From: Galaxea fascicularis
Lineage: Eukaryota > Cnidaria > Anthozoa > Scleractinia > Euphylliidae
DNA length: 64,000 nt
Reading direction: 5' to 3'
Assembly (NCBI GenBank): GCA_948470475.1
Contig: OX419344.1
Span: 24,146,725 to 24,210,724, forward strand
Below the pieces are notes generated by a model. It was not told where the DNA came from. It was given only the letters and a program-made list of their open reading frames with translations, and ran no database searches. This document shows positions 14,801 to 26,400 of the stretch, piece by piece. The position numbers and the translations under genes are program-made. How positions within the stretch are numbered: the stretch's first letter is position 1; each line of letters begins with the position of its first letter.

Positions 14801-15268
14801 ATCAGTGTGTTGTGTATGAGCGCTGCCGGAAATCGTCGGACCGCCTCCGTGCGATCCGTCGGCTACTCGGAACTATTTTGCCTGTCAAAACAAGATCTCA
14901 TGGAAGTGCTCGATGAATATCCGGAGATTAAGACGAAGATTGAGAGCATTGCTAAGCAACGACTGGAAAATGACAAGCGACGCACGAGCACCCTGTTGAC
15001 AAACAAACACACCAGGGTTGAAGAAAACTGCTCTGATAGTGAACCTAAGGTGAAGAGCAAGGCTTTTGCTAAGATGGAGGAGAGGATTGTTGCTCTTGAA
15101 AGAGATAGAGATAACCTTTTAGATGAACTCAAAAGACAAAGAGACGAGTTCTCAGACAGGCTAGCCGACATGGAATGCTCTATATCACACCTGTCGCGAG
15201 AGCGGCGTGGTGAAGGATCGCAGAGACCAACTTCAAGATCTTTTGATTTCGTATGGAAAAGAAGATAA
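5803..15268 (+). CDS. Cyclic nucleotide-gated channel, alpha-type subunit
   Basis: CNG cation channel subunit of the CNGA/TAX-4 type; the family opens on cGMP or cAMP at the plasma membrane, typically in sensory cells. Exons: 5803-5818 (tentative), 9751-10029, 12680-13354, 13786-14139, 14670-15268; all introns are phase 1 and the product is about 640 aa. Visible in order: acidic N-terminal region; S1-S4 from about residue 100, with a basic S4 ([14 protein letters not shown]); pore [11 protein letters not shown] with the filter glutamate near residue 304; S6 [12 protein letters not shown]-linker ([21 protein letters not shown]); cyclic nucleotide-binding domain from about residue 442, with GREMYIV, FGEIS and [20 protein letters not shown], which contains the phosphate-contacting Arg; then a C-terminal coiled coil ([20 protein letters not shown]) matching the CLZ trimerisation region. 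If the 16-bp first exon is wrong, translation may start at 9798 (MNEGTSRTS), giving 619 aa. A polyadenylation signal follows at 15461. Confidence 0.93.
5819..9750. other. Candidate first intron of the CNG channel gene
   Basis: Apart from the tentative splice to the 16-bp exon, nothing coding is supported in this 3.9 kb. Open frames are short and have AT-rich composition. The acceptor at its right end (ttgtattcag, 9741-9750) is strong. Confidence 0.4.
12157..12420 (-). other. GC-richer open stretch inside a CNG intron
   Basis: An 87-codon minus-strand frame in the intron between the second and third CNG coding exons. It stands out by higher GC content, including ACGCGT, GTCGGACCGCC and GACGGACCGC. 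No family was recognised and no convincing splice sites frame it. A fragment of a dispersed repeat is the likeliest explanation. Confidence 0.2.
14450..14535 (-). repeat. Partial tRNA-type SINE copy (family B)
   Basis: This segment shares a diverged block with 56179-56260: GAGTTGTGAGACGGG, a CGGTTTATC block, then AGAAAGTCT and CATTTGCAGAT. Only the tail half is present and the tRNA-like head is missing. It lies in the intron before the last CNG exon. Confidence 0.5.
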
Positions 15269-15460
15269 CTCTAGAATCATTTTGAAATTTGCAATTTTGG
15301 CCTTTTTTCCGGAGGCTACTGAATGTCAGAACTGTCAATCCATCAAAATGGGGAAATTCATATTTCAAGCAGTTAACGTTTACGGGAATTGCAATGAATT
15401 CCGGTCACTTGCGCAGGTAACTGGTTAAGTAAAACTTGACCATCTTACTTAAGGCAAAGC

Positions 15461-15466
15461 AATAAA
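15461..15466 (+). promoter_or_regulatory. Polyadenylation signal of the CNG gene
   Basis: Canonical AATAAA, 193 bp after the channel stop codon, on the same strand. No other AATAAA lies closer to the stop. Confidence 0.5.
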
Positions 15467-15490
15467 GCTATTCTTCACTTTATGCTGGTG

Positions 15491-15870
15491 TTAGGTTGAC
15501 ATTCCATCCAGCAAGAACTGTGACGGAATAGTCCGCGATCCAGAGGGGAGTAGTACTACTTCTGGTTTCCCTATGCTGAGTATCCTGTGATGGACTAGTC
15601 CACCAGATGATCCAGAAAGGAGTAGTAATGGTCCTGGTTTCTCCAAAATGGAACAGCACCCTATCCAGAAAGACGTCATTCTCTGAATCCTGTGAAGGAT
15701 AGGCATCCCATTCAGGGGCATTGAAATGCCTTTAATCTCTTCATAATGTTTATCTTGAGGTGGAATTAAAATCAATTCAGGAGGAGTGGTAATGCTCCTT
15801 AACACTTCATGTTGATTATTCTGTGATGGACCACCATCCATCATTGGCAGAAGAGGAATGGTATTTTTCG
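15491..15870 (-). repeat. Degenerate tandem / dispersed repeat
   Basis: The block ATCCTGTGATGGAC recurs in diverged form near 15579, 15690 and 15818, giving a period of about 110-130 bp. Each copy is followed by a GGAGTAGTAATG-like block. A minus-strand frame of 117 codons stays open across the array, but it looks repeat-derived (alternating LLLPSG and ILSIGKP-like segments). Related wording (GGATTGGATGCCAGTCCATCA) appears at about 62690-62712, indicating a dispersed family. Confidence 0.55.
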
Positions 15871-18725
15871 CTTCGTTTTTTATAACTCAGGTAAAGTCCC
15901 TGCCCGTCGACTGATGACTCAAGAATATTAGAGACGGAGTCTATCCTCATTGATCGTTCTTGATCGTTGTCGGTTCCGTGCATGATATTGCTGCAGTAAA
16001 ATCTCAATGTTAATTTTCTATAAGTTCATGTTAGAAACGCGTTGATGCTCTTCACTTGATCAGCCCACGTATGTTATTTCACTGAATCATAAGAACCAGA
16101 GCTTCCCTCAGTTTCACAGACAGGACGTTTCAGACGTCGCTAGTCCATTCCAAGTCACTCGATTGAAACCAGTTGTAAGGCAAACAAGTTTATTAGTGCA
16201 TTCCATCGAGTTGCTGAATTAGCAAATCAGTAATTTATATCTTGCATGAAATTTATTACCCTAACATAAATCGAATCCTGCCGGACTACCAATCTCCACT
16301 AAAACGTGAACTTATTTTATTGATTATTACCAAGTGGGAAAGGCATTTTGAATTCCATGACACCAAAAAATACTAAAGAAAATAATGAGCTTCATATCGC
16401 ATTTATAAGCTAATGCTTCAGTCTTGAATTTTTTTCCAATATCAGATCTTCAAATGAACAGATTTGTAATGCCTGTCGCTTCATAAAAGATGAAGGCAAA
16501 TAACCTTGCAACTGAAAAGCAGGAATTTTCAGTCCATAAACCCACTATTAACGAATGTTTGTTAAAAGTTGGCATTTGAGTTTTTATTTAGAACAGTTAA
16601 TAAACTAAATGCTTAACGTTCAACTTCATTTTCTTCGGGATATCATGAAGGTGGTCAAGCTCCATAAGATCCAATACTTGTTGCTGGCCAGTGTTTCATC
16701 GAGCTACAGCAAATGACTTTACGGTTGCGCCTGTACTCATAACGAACTTAGAGAGGAGAGGGCTATGAAAAGCCGTTTCCCAGTTTTATTAACATCGTTA
16801 TCTGCCTTCTTTCATCAACGTATCCTGCGATTAATGTAGCATTGTGTTTTGAACCCAGCTTATGTCCCCGCTGCTTTTCTCCCAAGTTTTCAGTTTCGTT
16901 CTTCAAACCCTCTCGAAAATGTTTCTATTGGCACCATACAACGCGTGGTCACTTACGGGTTGGGCGTTTCGTGGGAGTAGGGGTGGGGGCGACTTGGAGG
17001 GGAGAAGAATGATTTTCTCCATGAAAGGTTACGCGGCAATAAGGTCAACATCGTTTGTTTGGAATAACCAAACATCACAAAGCATGCAAATAACTTATAT
17101 CATCCCTTAGAATTAAACGACGGAGAGTATCACCTTGTCCAGTATCCTTTAAACCCAAGTACCAACTTGACCACAGAAAAGCACTGGTAGTCGCTTTCTT
17201 TGAATGGTCACACATTGGGAAGGATTTTATCAAGGAAGGGAGACATTTAAGACCACTTTGAACCATATGATTTGACAGAACCCCTGGGAAGTGTTCCACT
17301 TTTCAAATGCTGAAATGTTAAACCTGTTAAAAGCTTTAGGTGTAAAAGTGATATCGATAAACTTCAATCCGTAATCACAGGCAAAGTACAAACTGTCAAA
17401 ATGCCCCACGCATATTATAACTTTATTGGTTCTTTCTCTTAGTTACACAGGTTAACATACATAATTCAATACCTTATCCTATTTCGACAGATTTGTACTT
17501 CAGGGTTTAATTTTCCATCACTTCTAATGACACGTACATATGAAATATTTGCCCGCAAATAGAGGTTTTATGTCTTTTCCTCTGCTTATTGTTTTCGTAT
17601 CCGAAGAGGCCTGAGGCGTGGGGAGGTGTGATATGTATTGAATTGGATACCCTCTAAGATTTGAATGGTGATCATGTGATCAGACGACCTTGTGGTTATC
17701 ATTCATTCCATCGTGTTGGTTGGTACAAGACGCTTGCCCAGTAAACGTAGCTCAGGCAAGCCAGCACTAGGAGCGTTACTTATATCTGGGGAAGGAGAAA
17801 AGACATAAATACCCTTTATAAGCTCATTTCAGTTGCCCCTATTTGCTGCAATTTACAGTTAATTCGATTAAACATGACATTTATTAATCAGTAACAAAAA
17901 CTGTTTCCAAATAAATAGGAAGGCATTGGCGTTGCCCGTAAATTTAAACAGATAGCTTTAACAAAGTGTTACAGCAAACGTCTCTTAAAAAGCGCGTGAA
18001 ACGTTTGTGATTCAAGCTAACCGCATAGCCAACTGACTGGCGAATTAACATTACTTACGAGAAGCTATCTTTAAGAGCGAAGAAAGCTAACTCCTCAAAA
18101 AATCTTATTTAATCCCAGTAGCTCTCCGTCAGTGTGAAATAGTGAGAGCTTGATTTCTCACTTAAAATCAATGAAAAGGGAACTTCTGTGTTTGGCTTTT
18201 GCGCCTTTCAACCTCTTCTCAAGGTGTGGCATGGCTTAAACCGGCATTTTGAATGTCGCTAAGACCCCTGGTACAAGAAAGACGGGCTCTCAAATATTAA
18301 TGACAGGAATTTATAGTTTCTAAAATAAACTCCGCTACTCAATAGAAAAATGCCATAATAACGACTTCTTAACTCTGGGGGATACATATATATACTAGAA
18401 ATCAAGATATCTCTTGATTATTATGCTATGTCATTACCGTATGCGTTAACCTTCATTGTTGTCAATTAAACTATTAAACTATTTAACCTCTTATGGAGAG
18501 AAATGCTCCAACAACATAATTTAATTTTCAATTTTAAGTCGGACATTGCACTTCGACTTCTACATTATTTTAACCGGCTTGATATTATTATACAGGTAGT
18601 AAGCCTATTCTCAAGATAACTTAATTCTACTGCACGAGATAGATAACAATTAAACTCGTGCCTATACCACAGAAATCTATACACTCCTCTAGATAATTGT
18701 TGAAGTACTTGATCCTTCTCTACCA
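15871..18725. other. Intergenic region between the CNG and RFX genes
   Basis: The CNG and RFX genes converge here. Beyond the repeat at 15491-15870 nothing coding is supported. A minus-strand AATAAA (TTTATT on the + strand at 17880-17885) is a possible RFX polyadenylation signal, about 840 bp after its stop. Confidence 0.45.
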
Positions 18726-20361
18726 CTAATTGCTCAATATAGCTGGTGTGTAACTATAGTCTGACCTCACGGGCCTGGTTGGAATCCCATGATGCATTGC
18801 AGCCTGCATATCTACGAACTCTTCCAGTACATCCGGGTAATACCTCTCACTGGGACCTCCGCTGACCCCTGACAGCGGATACATGGTATTTGACGTCATG
18901 GTGCCTGGAGGGAACATGTAAGAGGAAGGGTAGCTCCGCTCAGCAAGAGGGTACTGAGAGTAATGCTTCAATTGATCGATTGGAGATATTCCCCTGTACT
19001 CGTAGGCAGCCATGTTGGATGCGGGGCTCACGACCGCGTAGCTTGAGTCCGCCATGCTGGTTTTGGAGCGCACAGCGGAATAGCCTGTCCCATCGGTCGT
19101 GTAGCTGCTTGACATATCAAAGTCGCCCATGGCTATCCCAGCATCACTTATGCCAGCCGTACCAAAGCTGCTCGTATGATTCGTGGTGGACATCAGACCT
19201 CCCTGGGAGGACGTGTAACCATACCGGCCGCCATAATCCCCAGGGGAAGGATACAAGAAATGTCCCTGTTCCGGAAGCATGGAGTATTTGCTGATGTTGT
19301 TGTTGTTGTTGTTGCTACTTGTTGGCGTTGTAGGAGTCATTGGCGTCATGGGATGAGGAGACATATCGTGGTACGACTGGCGCATCATTGGCATTTGTGC
19401 AGGGCTTCTTTGCGGGGTTGCATCTCGAGGGCTTCTCAGAGATCCTATGGAAGATGAGCTTGAATGTCTCCGCGTTAAAGATTTTCTACTGCTTGTTGGT
19501 CTTGGTCTTACAACGTCAACTTCCATGTCTTCCTTGACTGGTTCTACAATAAGAGATTAGCAGAGCAGGGCTCACAGTTAACTTTTTTTGCAAATTTTTC
19601 CTCGTAAGATTTTTTTTCCACTAGCAAATTCTTTCCCTTTGATATGTCAATGACCATGTCTGATATAAAGATTAGAATTGATATTTCGCGCAGTCTATTA
19701 ATGAACTGAAAAAGTCTAATAAAAATATTTGGCCTCTTTTGTCGTTGTCCAGACAGCTACCACCTATCTACTGCAGCTGTGAGTGACTAAAAGACGAGCT
19801 CTTCTCAGCAGCGTCCGCTGTTTTATTTCCCTCAGGCGTTGTCCGTACATTCCTTCTTGCGTTCGAACAGCTTTCTACAAATGTTTGGGGGACATGGATG
19901 ATTCTAACTCGCAAACGTTTGCTAGTGGATATTTTTCTCACTCGCAGATTACCAAAATCACTCGCATTTTGTGAGTTTGCGAGCGTTAATTCCGAGCCCT
20001 GCAGAGTACCACTGATTTTCACAGAGCAGCTTGAAGGGATTATAACTAATTCTAACCAAAAGGATGGAAAGCTTTTTTCCAGAAACAAGGGACTTAAAAA
20101 CATACTTCTTATTCCTTAAAACAATAGCGTGCTATGGTTTGATAGAATTATCATTCAGAGCTTGTTTTCAGCTTCAGGGACAAAAGGAGTTCAACGAATA
20201 GAGCACCAACCTTCAACAAAGTTTGTTTCCTTGATAGCGTGGATGGAGGACTGGGCCAATTGTTCATCTGCATTGTTGTGGTTTTCAACGGTGTAAAGAA
20301 TATAATCCTCAAGGAGCATGTGCAGTAGGTGAAACGAGCCTGAAATAAAAGTAGAAAACGC

Positions 20362-20426
<65 letters not shown>

Positions 20427-23400
20427 AGAAATTATACCAATGATTGAAAGGCACCGATAGCAAAACTGTTGATATGTCTGGAGAGATGTTAAAAAGGTTT
20501 ATCACTATAAATTACATAAGTTTAGGGATCAAGGTGTGGTATCTAACAAATAAATCATAAAAAAGATCGTTGTTGTGCGTTAGCTTACAGGCACGCAGAG
20601 TGTACCAACACGTGAACCCAAAATTTGAAGACACGATAACGTGATGATGTAAAAAGTATTGGTAACTTTCTGGGCAAAAATAGAGTTATTTAGCAGGAAA
20701 TGTTATCATGTTACTCACCAAAGCTATGTGCGCTGTGCAATGTCAATTCACGCACAATTTTGATGCTAAAGAAGGACCACTTGAGAAGGAAAGCACGTGA
20801 ACACTCCTTGTAAGTTTTGCCTGTCTTCTCCACTTGCTAAACGAGAAAACAGAAATGAGGGGTTTTAGAAATGGGTACAGAAGTTTGCTGTTCCTTGAGA
20901 TTATCTCAAGTGGCATATTGATTTGCTTCGCTAGATGTTGTGCAAATCGTTGATTATCGGACTCACGATTTGTATAAAATACAAGAAATTGGTAAAATTG
21001 TCGACATTATTTACTCGCCCTGTATCATCATCATTATCATTGTAAATGGTTTGAACCCAGGAGTCATATCATAATTAAGTGGAGTACGATCGTCCGGGTT
21101 ATCATTTCCAATCGCGCGACAGTATCGCACCGCTTCCGGTGTATAAGGTAATTTAAACCATAGTGCTTTAACTTGCAAGCGTCTCGCGTTTACCTTTGAA
21201 ATGGAGCGGTTGACCATGCTGGATGCCCACTCTGCATATTGATCGATAGTAGCCTGTTGTTCCAGAAGTTGAGTAAACTCTTTGAAATCTGTAAATAGAA
21301 GTGCAACTGGTTTTAAAACTGAGCTACCTAGTAAAACTACATTAACCGGTTCTTTATACTTACGCTCATTGATGAGTTCATAGTCCTCCTCCACCGTATG
21401 ACTGAAGGTCCACAAAGCTTGACGAGCGATGCCTTCAAAATCAATTTGCTTCCAATCGTTTAGCATTTGCGACACAGGTTCTGCGCTATGGAGTACTGTG
21501 CGTGCGGCCTGGAAACGAAAGAGAAAGTTATGCGAAATGAAATCAATAAGGAAGTCAGAGCAAGAGAAAGAGGAATTAACCGATTGATATGGAGTGGTAT
21601 TTAGATTACTGCAAGCCAGAAACAAGTTTTTGTATACCTGCGCAAGATGAGTCAGAGAGGTTTGTCTTCGCAGTGAGTGTGAGAAGCTCTTGGCAACTGA
21701 AAATACAAGTTAACAATTGTTAACCTCTAAGTTACAAAGTTGAGCTAAAATTTAAATAGCAGAAAACGTCAGGGTATATTACTCCTCTCTGTGGTGAGCA
21801 ATCAAGTATACTTGAAAAAAGTCAGCTTTCAAGAAAACTTTTACTTTTGACAAATGATTCTTGCTAACCTGCCAGTTTCTTCGTCTGCAATGGTTCCGGC
21901 AAATGAGACAAGGATTCTGTCAGCCACTCATCAAGCTGCTGCGCAAACTGACGGATCGCTTGGGTTAAGCTGAAATCAAAGGAAACGTTTTTTGACACAT
22001 CAATCAAAAAATGCGAGATGCAGGTCGTCAAGCCCGAGGTTTTTTTTTTTTGGAAAGAACAAAAATTGAAAGGCCTTACATGTTTCTTCTTCAGAATTAT
22101 AACTAATCCATACCTTGCTGGTAAAGGCTGAAGAGTCCCTGGAATGAGAACTCCGCTGATGGCTTTGTATAAGATGGTATCACATTGACCAATCAAATCC
22201 ACCACTTCATTACAACCCAGTACTTCCAACATGTGACTCGGCATTCCTTGCCAGAAGTGAACTAAAAAGTTCTGTACCTGAGATTTAAAAGAGGAAAACC
22301 GAATTATTTACGTATTTCACCCAGTTTAAATTTAAACGCTGAAGGAAGATGACTATGACTTAAACTGGAAATTGTATCGATAGTGTGACGATGTTTGCTT
22401 ACCTCTCCAAAGTTTGCTCGCAGTATAGTGTCCAGGATTCTCTGGCAGTGAGCGCGGTACATGATAAGAAATGTCTTCACCTGAGACAGAATATTTGTTT
22501 AATAAATAAGTTTTCATGTACTTGTTTAAAATAAAACAGATCCCATTTCCTTTAAGGTTTGGTCTAACACCACCAAACGCAAGTAGCTTTCGAAAGCACA
22601 TGTTTTTACGCCAGAAATCGTTCTCTCGTTTTGTTTCTGTTGTTTGATTAGCTTTGGCTCTAAACACTCATCATAGCTTACCTTCTCATGTGGCACATCC
22701 TCTGGTAGGGTCAATTTGCTAGGCTTGGGGAAGTCAGGCAATAGAGTCCCTCCTGGGGCAGTCGCTGCATATGTTCCATTCCCGTGAGGACTCTTGTGTA
22801 TTGCATGACCCTGGTTCCTCTCGTCTACATCATTCTTGCTATATGATTGGCTGAAACTGTGAGCACCAAGCACGATTAGTGAATGAAATGATTTTGTAAC
22901 GTTAATACTGGTGACCTTTTATTCAAAAACCGTCAACGCAGTGGAAAGATCATTTAGTGCGCACAGGGCTCTTCCGAATTATGCTTCGTATTTTCTCACA
23001 ACCAGCTTTGATTCATTTGATCACACTTAGATTTGGTCCACAGACTGAAAAGTCATAACCAAGTTGTACATCGTGATAAACAGCACCACAAGAAAGTGAC
23101 ACTTGCTATAACTTTCAATTGAATTGTAAGACGTCAGGATCTCATCCGCAGAATCCGAAACATTAGAGCCACATTGTTAGGACTCAAATTTTGAATGTGG
23201 AGTTTATGAGGTGTAAAGGAATCATTAAGGCTGTAAGTCATCTCTTACCCAGTGTTGCTCTGCCTCGCTGCATTGCACACGGTGTCATAATAAGGCGAAG
23301 TTGATTTTATCGTAATTCCATAGTAGTGATATCTGAAGAGAAATAAGTTTAACTTAAATAAATATCTACGTCTATTTTAGCATATTCTACAAGTATGGGA

Positions 23401-26400
23401 GCGAGGAGAAACTGATTGAAACTAGTGCTTGCGCGAAACGAAGAGACCAGATTTTTACTTTAAATGTTTTTACTCCCATCACTTATTCTTTTCATTCTTC
23501 AGTCTAAAGGTGTGATCTTCCTGGAAAAATTTATCACAAAACTCTACTCGACCTCTTTTTATATTTCTAAACACGAGACAGGAAAAAGAAGCGTCAGCAC
23601 TAAATATGCTCAGAGAAATTTTATCAGTTGAAGTCAAAAAGGCGGAGGAACTGCAATACTGTTTTCTTGAATGTGTAGCAAGAATGTTTACATTTTCCTT
23701 AACAAATGGATTTTTATTTTTCTTTGTGCTATCCTTCTATCATGGCTACACGTTCTACGTGGATTGTTTCTTTTTCTCAGGAGGCCCTTTTGTTCCAGAT
23801 AAAAGCACATGCAGGTTCAATTATAATAATGTGCTTGTATCTCAAACTAACTTGCTATACCGCGGTGAACGCGATGAAAATGTCATTAGAATTTCTTTTC
23901 TCTGGCTACAAATTAAAAAAGTAATAATTCCATCATCACATCATCGTAGCAGCGTTTTGAACAAAAACTCGCCGAGAGATGACATCCTGCCCATGTGAGC
24001 TTCATTATAATTTTCTTAAGTACCTTTTATTTCATTCAATATCTATAACAATCTCTCCAAGCAACCGTGAACCGGATTCAAGTGGCGCTCCAAGTGAAAA
24101 CAATTTAAACGATAATTACATTGTTCAAAAACTTTCGCTTCATCCTATGCGCTGTTTACGTGGTACGTTTTTTCCTGAGGTAATTAACGTTGGTGGCTTT
24201 CGAGAGAAAAAGTGGTGTGTTTACTTGCGATCTCACATTATCTGAATTGCTAAAACGTTTGAGACGCTTTTAGAATAAAACAATGGTTTAAAAAACCGTG
24301 TGCTTCTTAAAGAAATTAGGGGTAGAATTGTGGAATTTGACCAGACGAAAACTTGTTTAATCACAGGTGGCCACGATTTTGTGTTATGGATCCTTTTATT
24401 AGAATAGATTAGAACAAAAAAATCATTGAAAAAGCACTGGTATTTTTTACACCCTTTCGTGGGAACATCAAAAATATCTTTCATTTGCATAGCAACCTGA
24501 TGTATGCCATTACAGCTCTTACTTGCTAATTTCCTTTACCATTGGGCGGAAGCCACGAAAGTAACACCCCCGCCTTAGGTCAAAACCGCCAATAACTACC
24601 AACCGAGCATAAACTCACTTCGATTGACCACGTGTCCCGAGTCTCCTGGTTTTTAAGTTGGGAAAGGTGTGTCGAATTATCTGGAAAAAACACAACAGTA
24701 TTTTATTTTAACCTTCTTATCGTTTAGTGATTCACATTGGTACTCAGTTTGGTTGCTTTATCTGTGTATGTTTTCTTGACTGTTTATATAACGTGTCAGT
24801 GTGATCTTAATTCCGCTTTTTGTCTTTGTCATCATGTGGTGCCAAATGACAGCACAATGCAGGTGTATTCGACAGTACACTGAGACAAAAATAGCCATGT
24901 TTCTCTTTCTGAAAATCACCCTGGATGAATAGGGACACCACGTGAAAGTAGTGCCTAGTAGCTTTACCTGAATTGACCGCTTTTGAGGATGTCACTCAGT
25001 TGCTTTGTATGAAATAATAAACAGCAATACAGCTTGGAAAGTGCTGCTCGGCCTCAAACGTTTTATTCTCTTGCGCGACAAACAGAAATATAGGAAAGTA
25101 CTGCTCAGAGGCTTTCTTGTGAGTGGTCCCACTTGATGTTTTCATCCATCGGTGGACTCACATGTTGTAAGGCATGAAAAACAGTAGCATAGGAAGTTGA
25201 AAGCTTGAATCACAATACTGTCCTTATGGTTGGCTTACCTTGCCAAAACTTGCAGCATTCACTGGCGATAAGTTGTTCTTTTCACAAAAATCCAAGTAGT
25301 GTGAATACAGTGCGCTCCGAGGCAAACTAACGCCCTCGGAAACTTCATAATTTTCATTTAACCTAAGAAAGAACATCAAATTAATAATCATTGCTCTTCG
25401 TATGTATTAATATAACCCCGAGCGTTTATTTGTTCTGTGTCTATCACTGAACAAAGTTATTTTATCTGATCATCATTGTAATTATTTCTAATCTTAGAAT
25501 ATGTGGGAGTTGAAAATTTTTCAAAACCTAGCATGATGTAAAAAAATCAATGATGGTTGTTTGATTCTTCATCAGTCACGTGTTTCATTTGTGTTTGTAA
25601 TAGATAATCAAAAATATTTTGCAAAGTATTTTATTTTCTCACTGTTAAAAAAGACAGTCCGTTACTTTAGTTTGGGCCAGGACTGCTTAACTGTTTTTGA
25701 TGAAACACTTATCACTCCAGTTTAAAAATTAATCATGACCTTTATTTTGCAACCATAATTTTTGGGAAAACCCATTAAAGAGACGGTACGTTTATACGTA
25801 GGTGGTTATTAAATTTTCCTCTAATCAAAAAACAATAGAAATTGCCTTTTCTTGGAAATCGTTTTTAGCTTAAGCAGTATGGGCAATACTGCTTTGGAAA
25901 GTGACTTCAAACCAATTATTCTGCTTTCGCTATTGGGGAATGGAAATCCTTTGACAAGACTTCAAAAAGCGTCATTTGGTATTGGTGATAGCTGACCACC
26001 TGTTGCATAAAGGCAAATTAAAGTCTGTGCTTCACTTAACCATCTGAAAGCGGAGGCGCCAGTGGGTATGAAAATAACATTACAACAGGTTGCTGTATTC
26101 AGGCATCACAGCGTTCTTATCACACTCAATGACCGCACAAGGTTTGCATCACGTGGTCATAGAATTTATTGTTTGCACTCCACTTAAACCTATTAATTAA
26201 CCCATTCGCTCCCACGATCTCAATATGAATTCTCCTTTCTGTCTGCCATACATTGCTCATTATGTTAGTTCTGAGACTTTGGTTTTATATCAATCAATAT
26301 CCCCCGTCTGCTTGACATTGTAATGATATTGTAAAGAGAAATTACCTATCGAACACTCCTAGGAATGAAAGGGTTAAACATCAGGTTAAGTCGACCATTA

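Noticed and set aside
18890..19457. Long + strand frames opposite the RFX C-terminal exon
   Set aside because: They are shadows of the RFX coding exon on the other strand.
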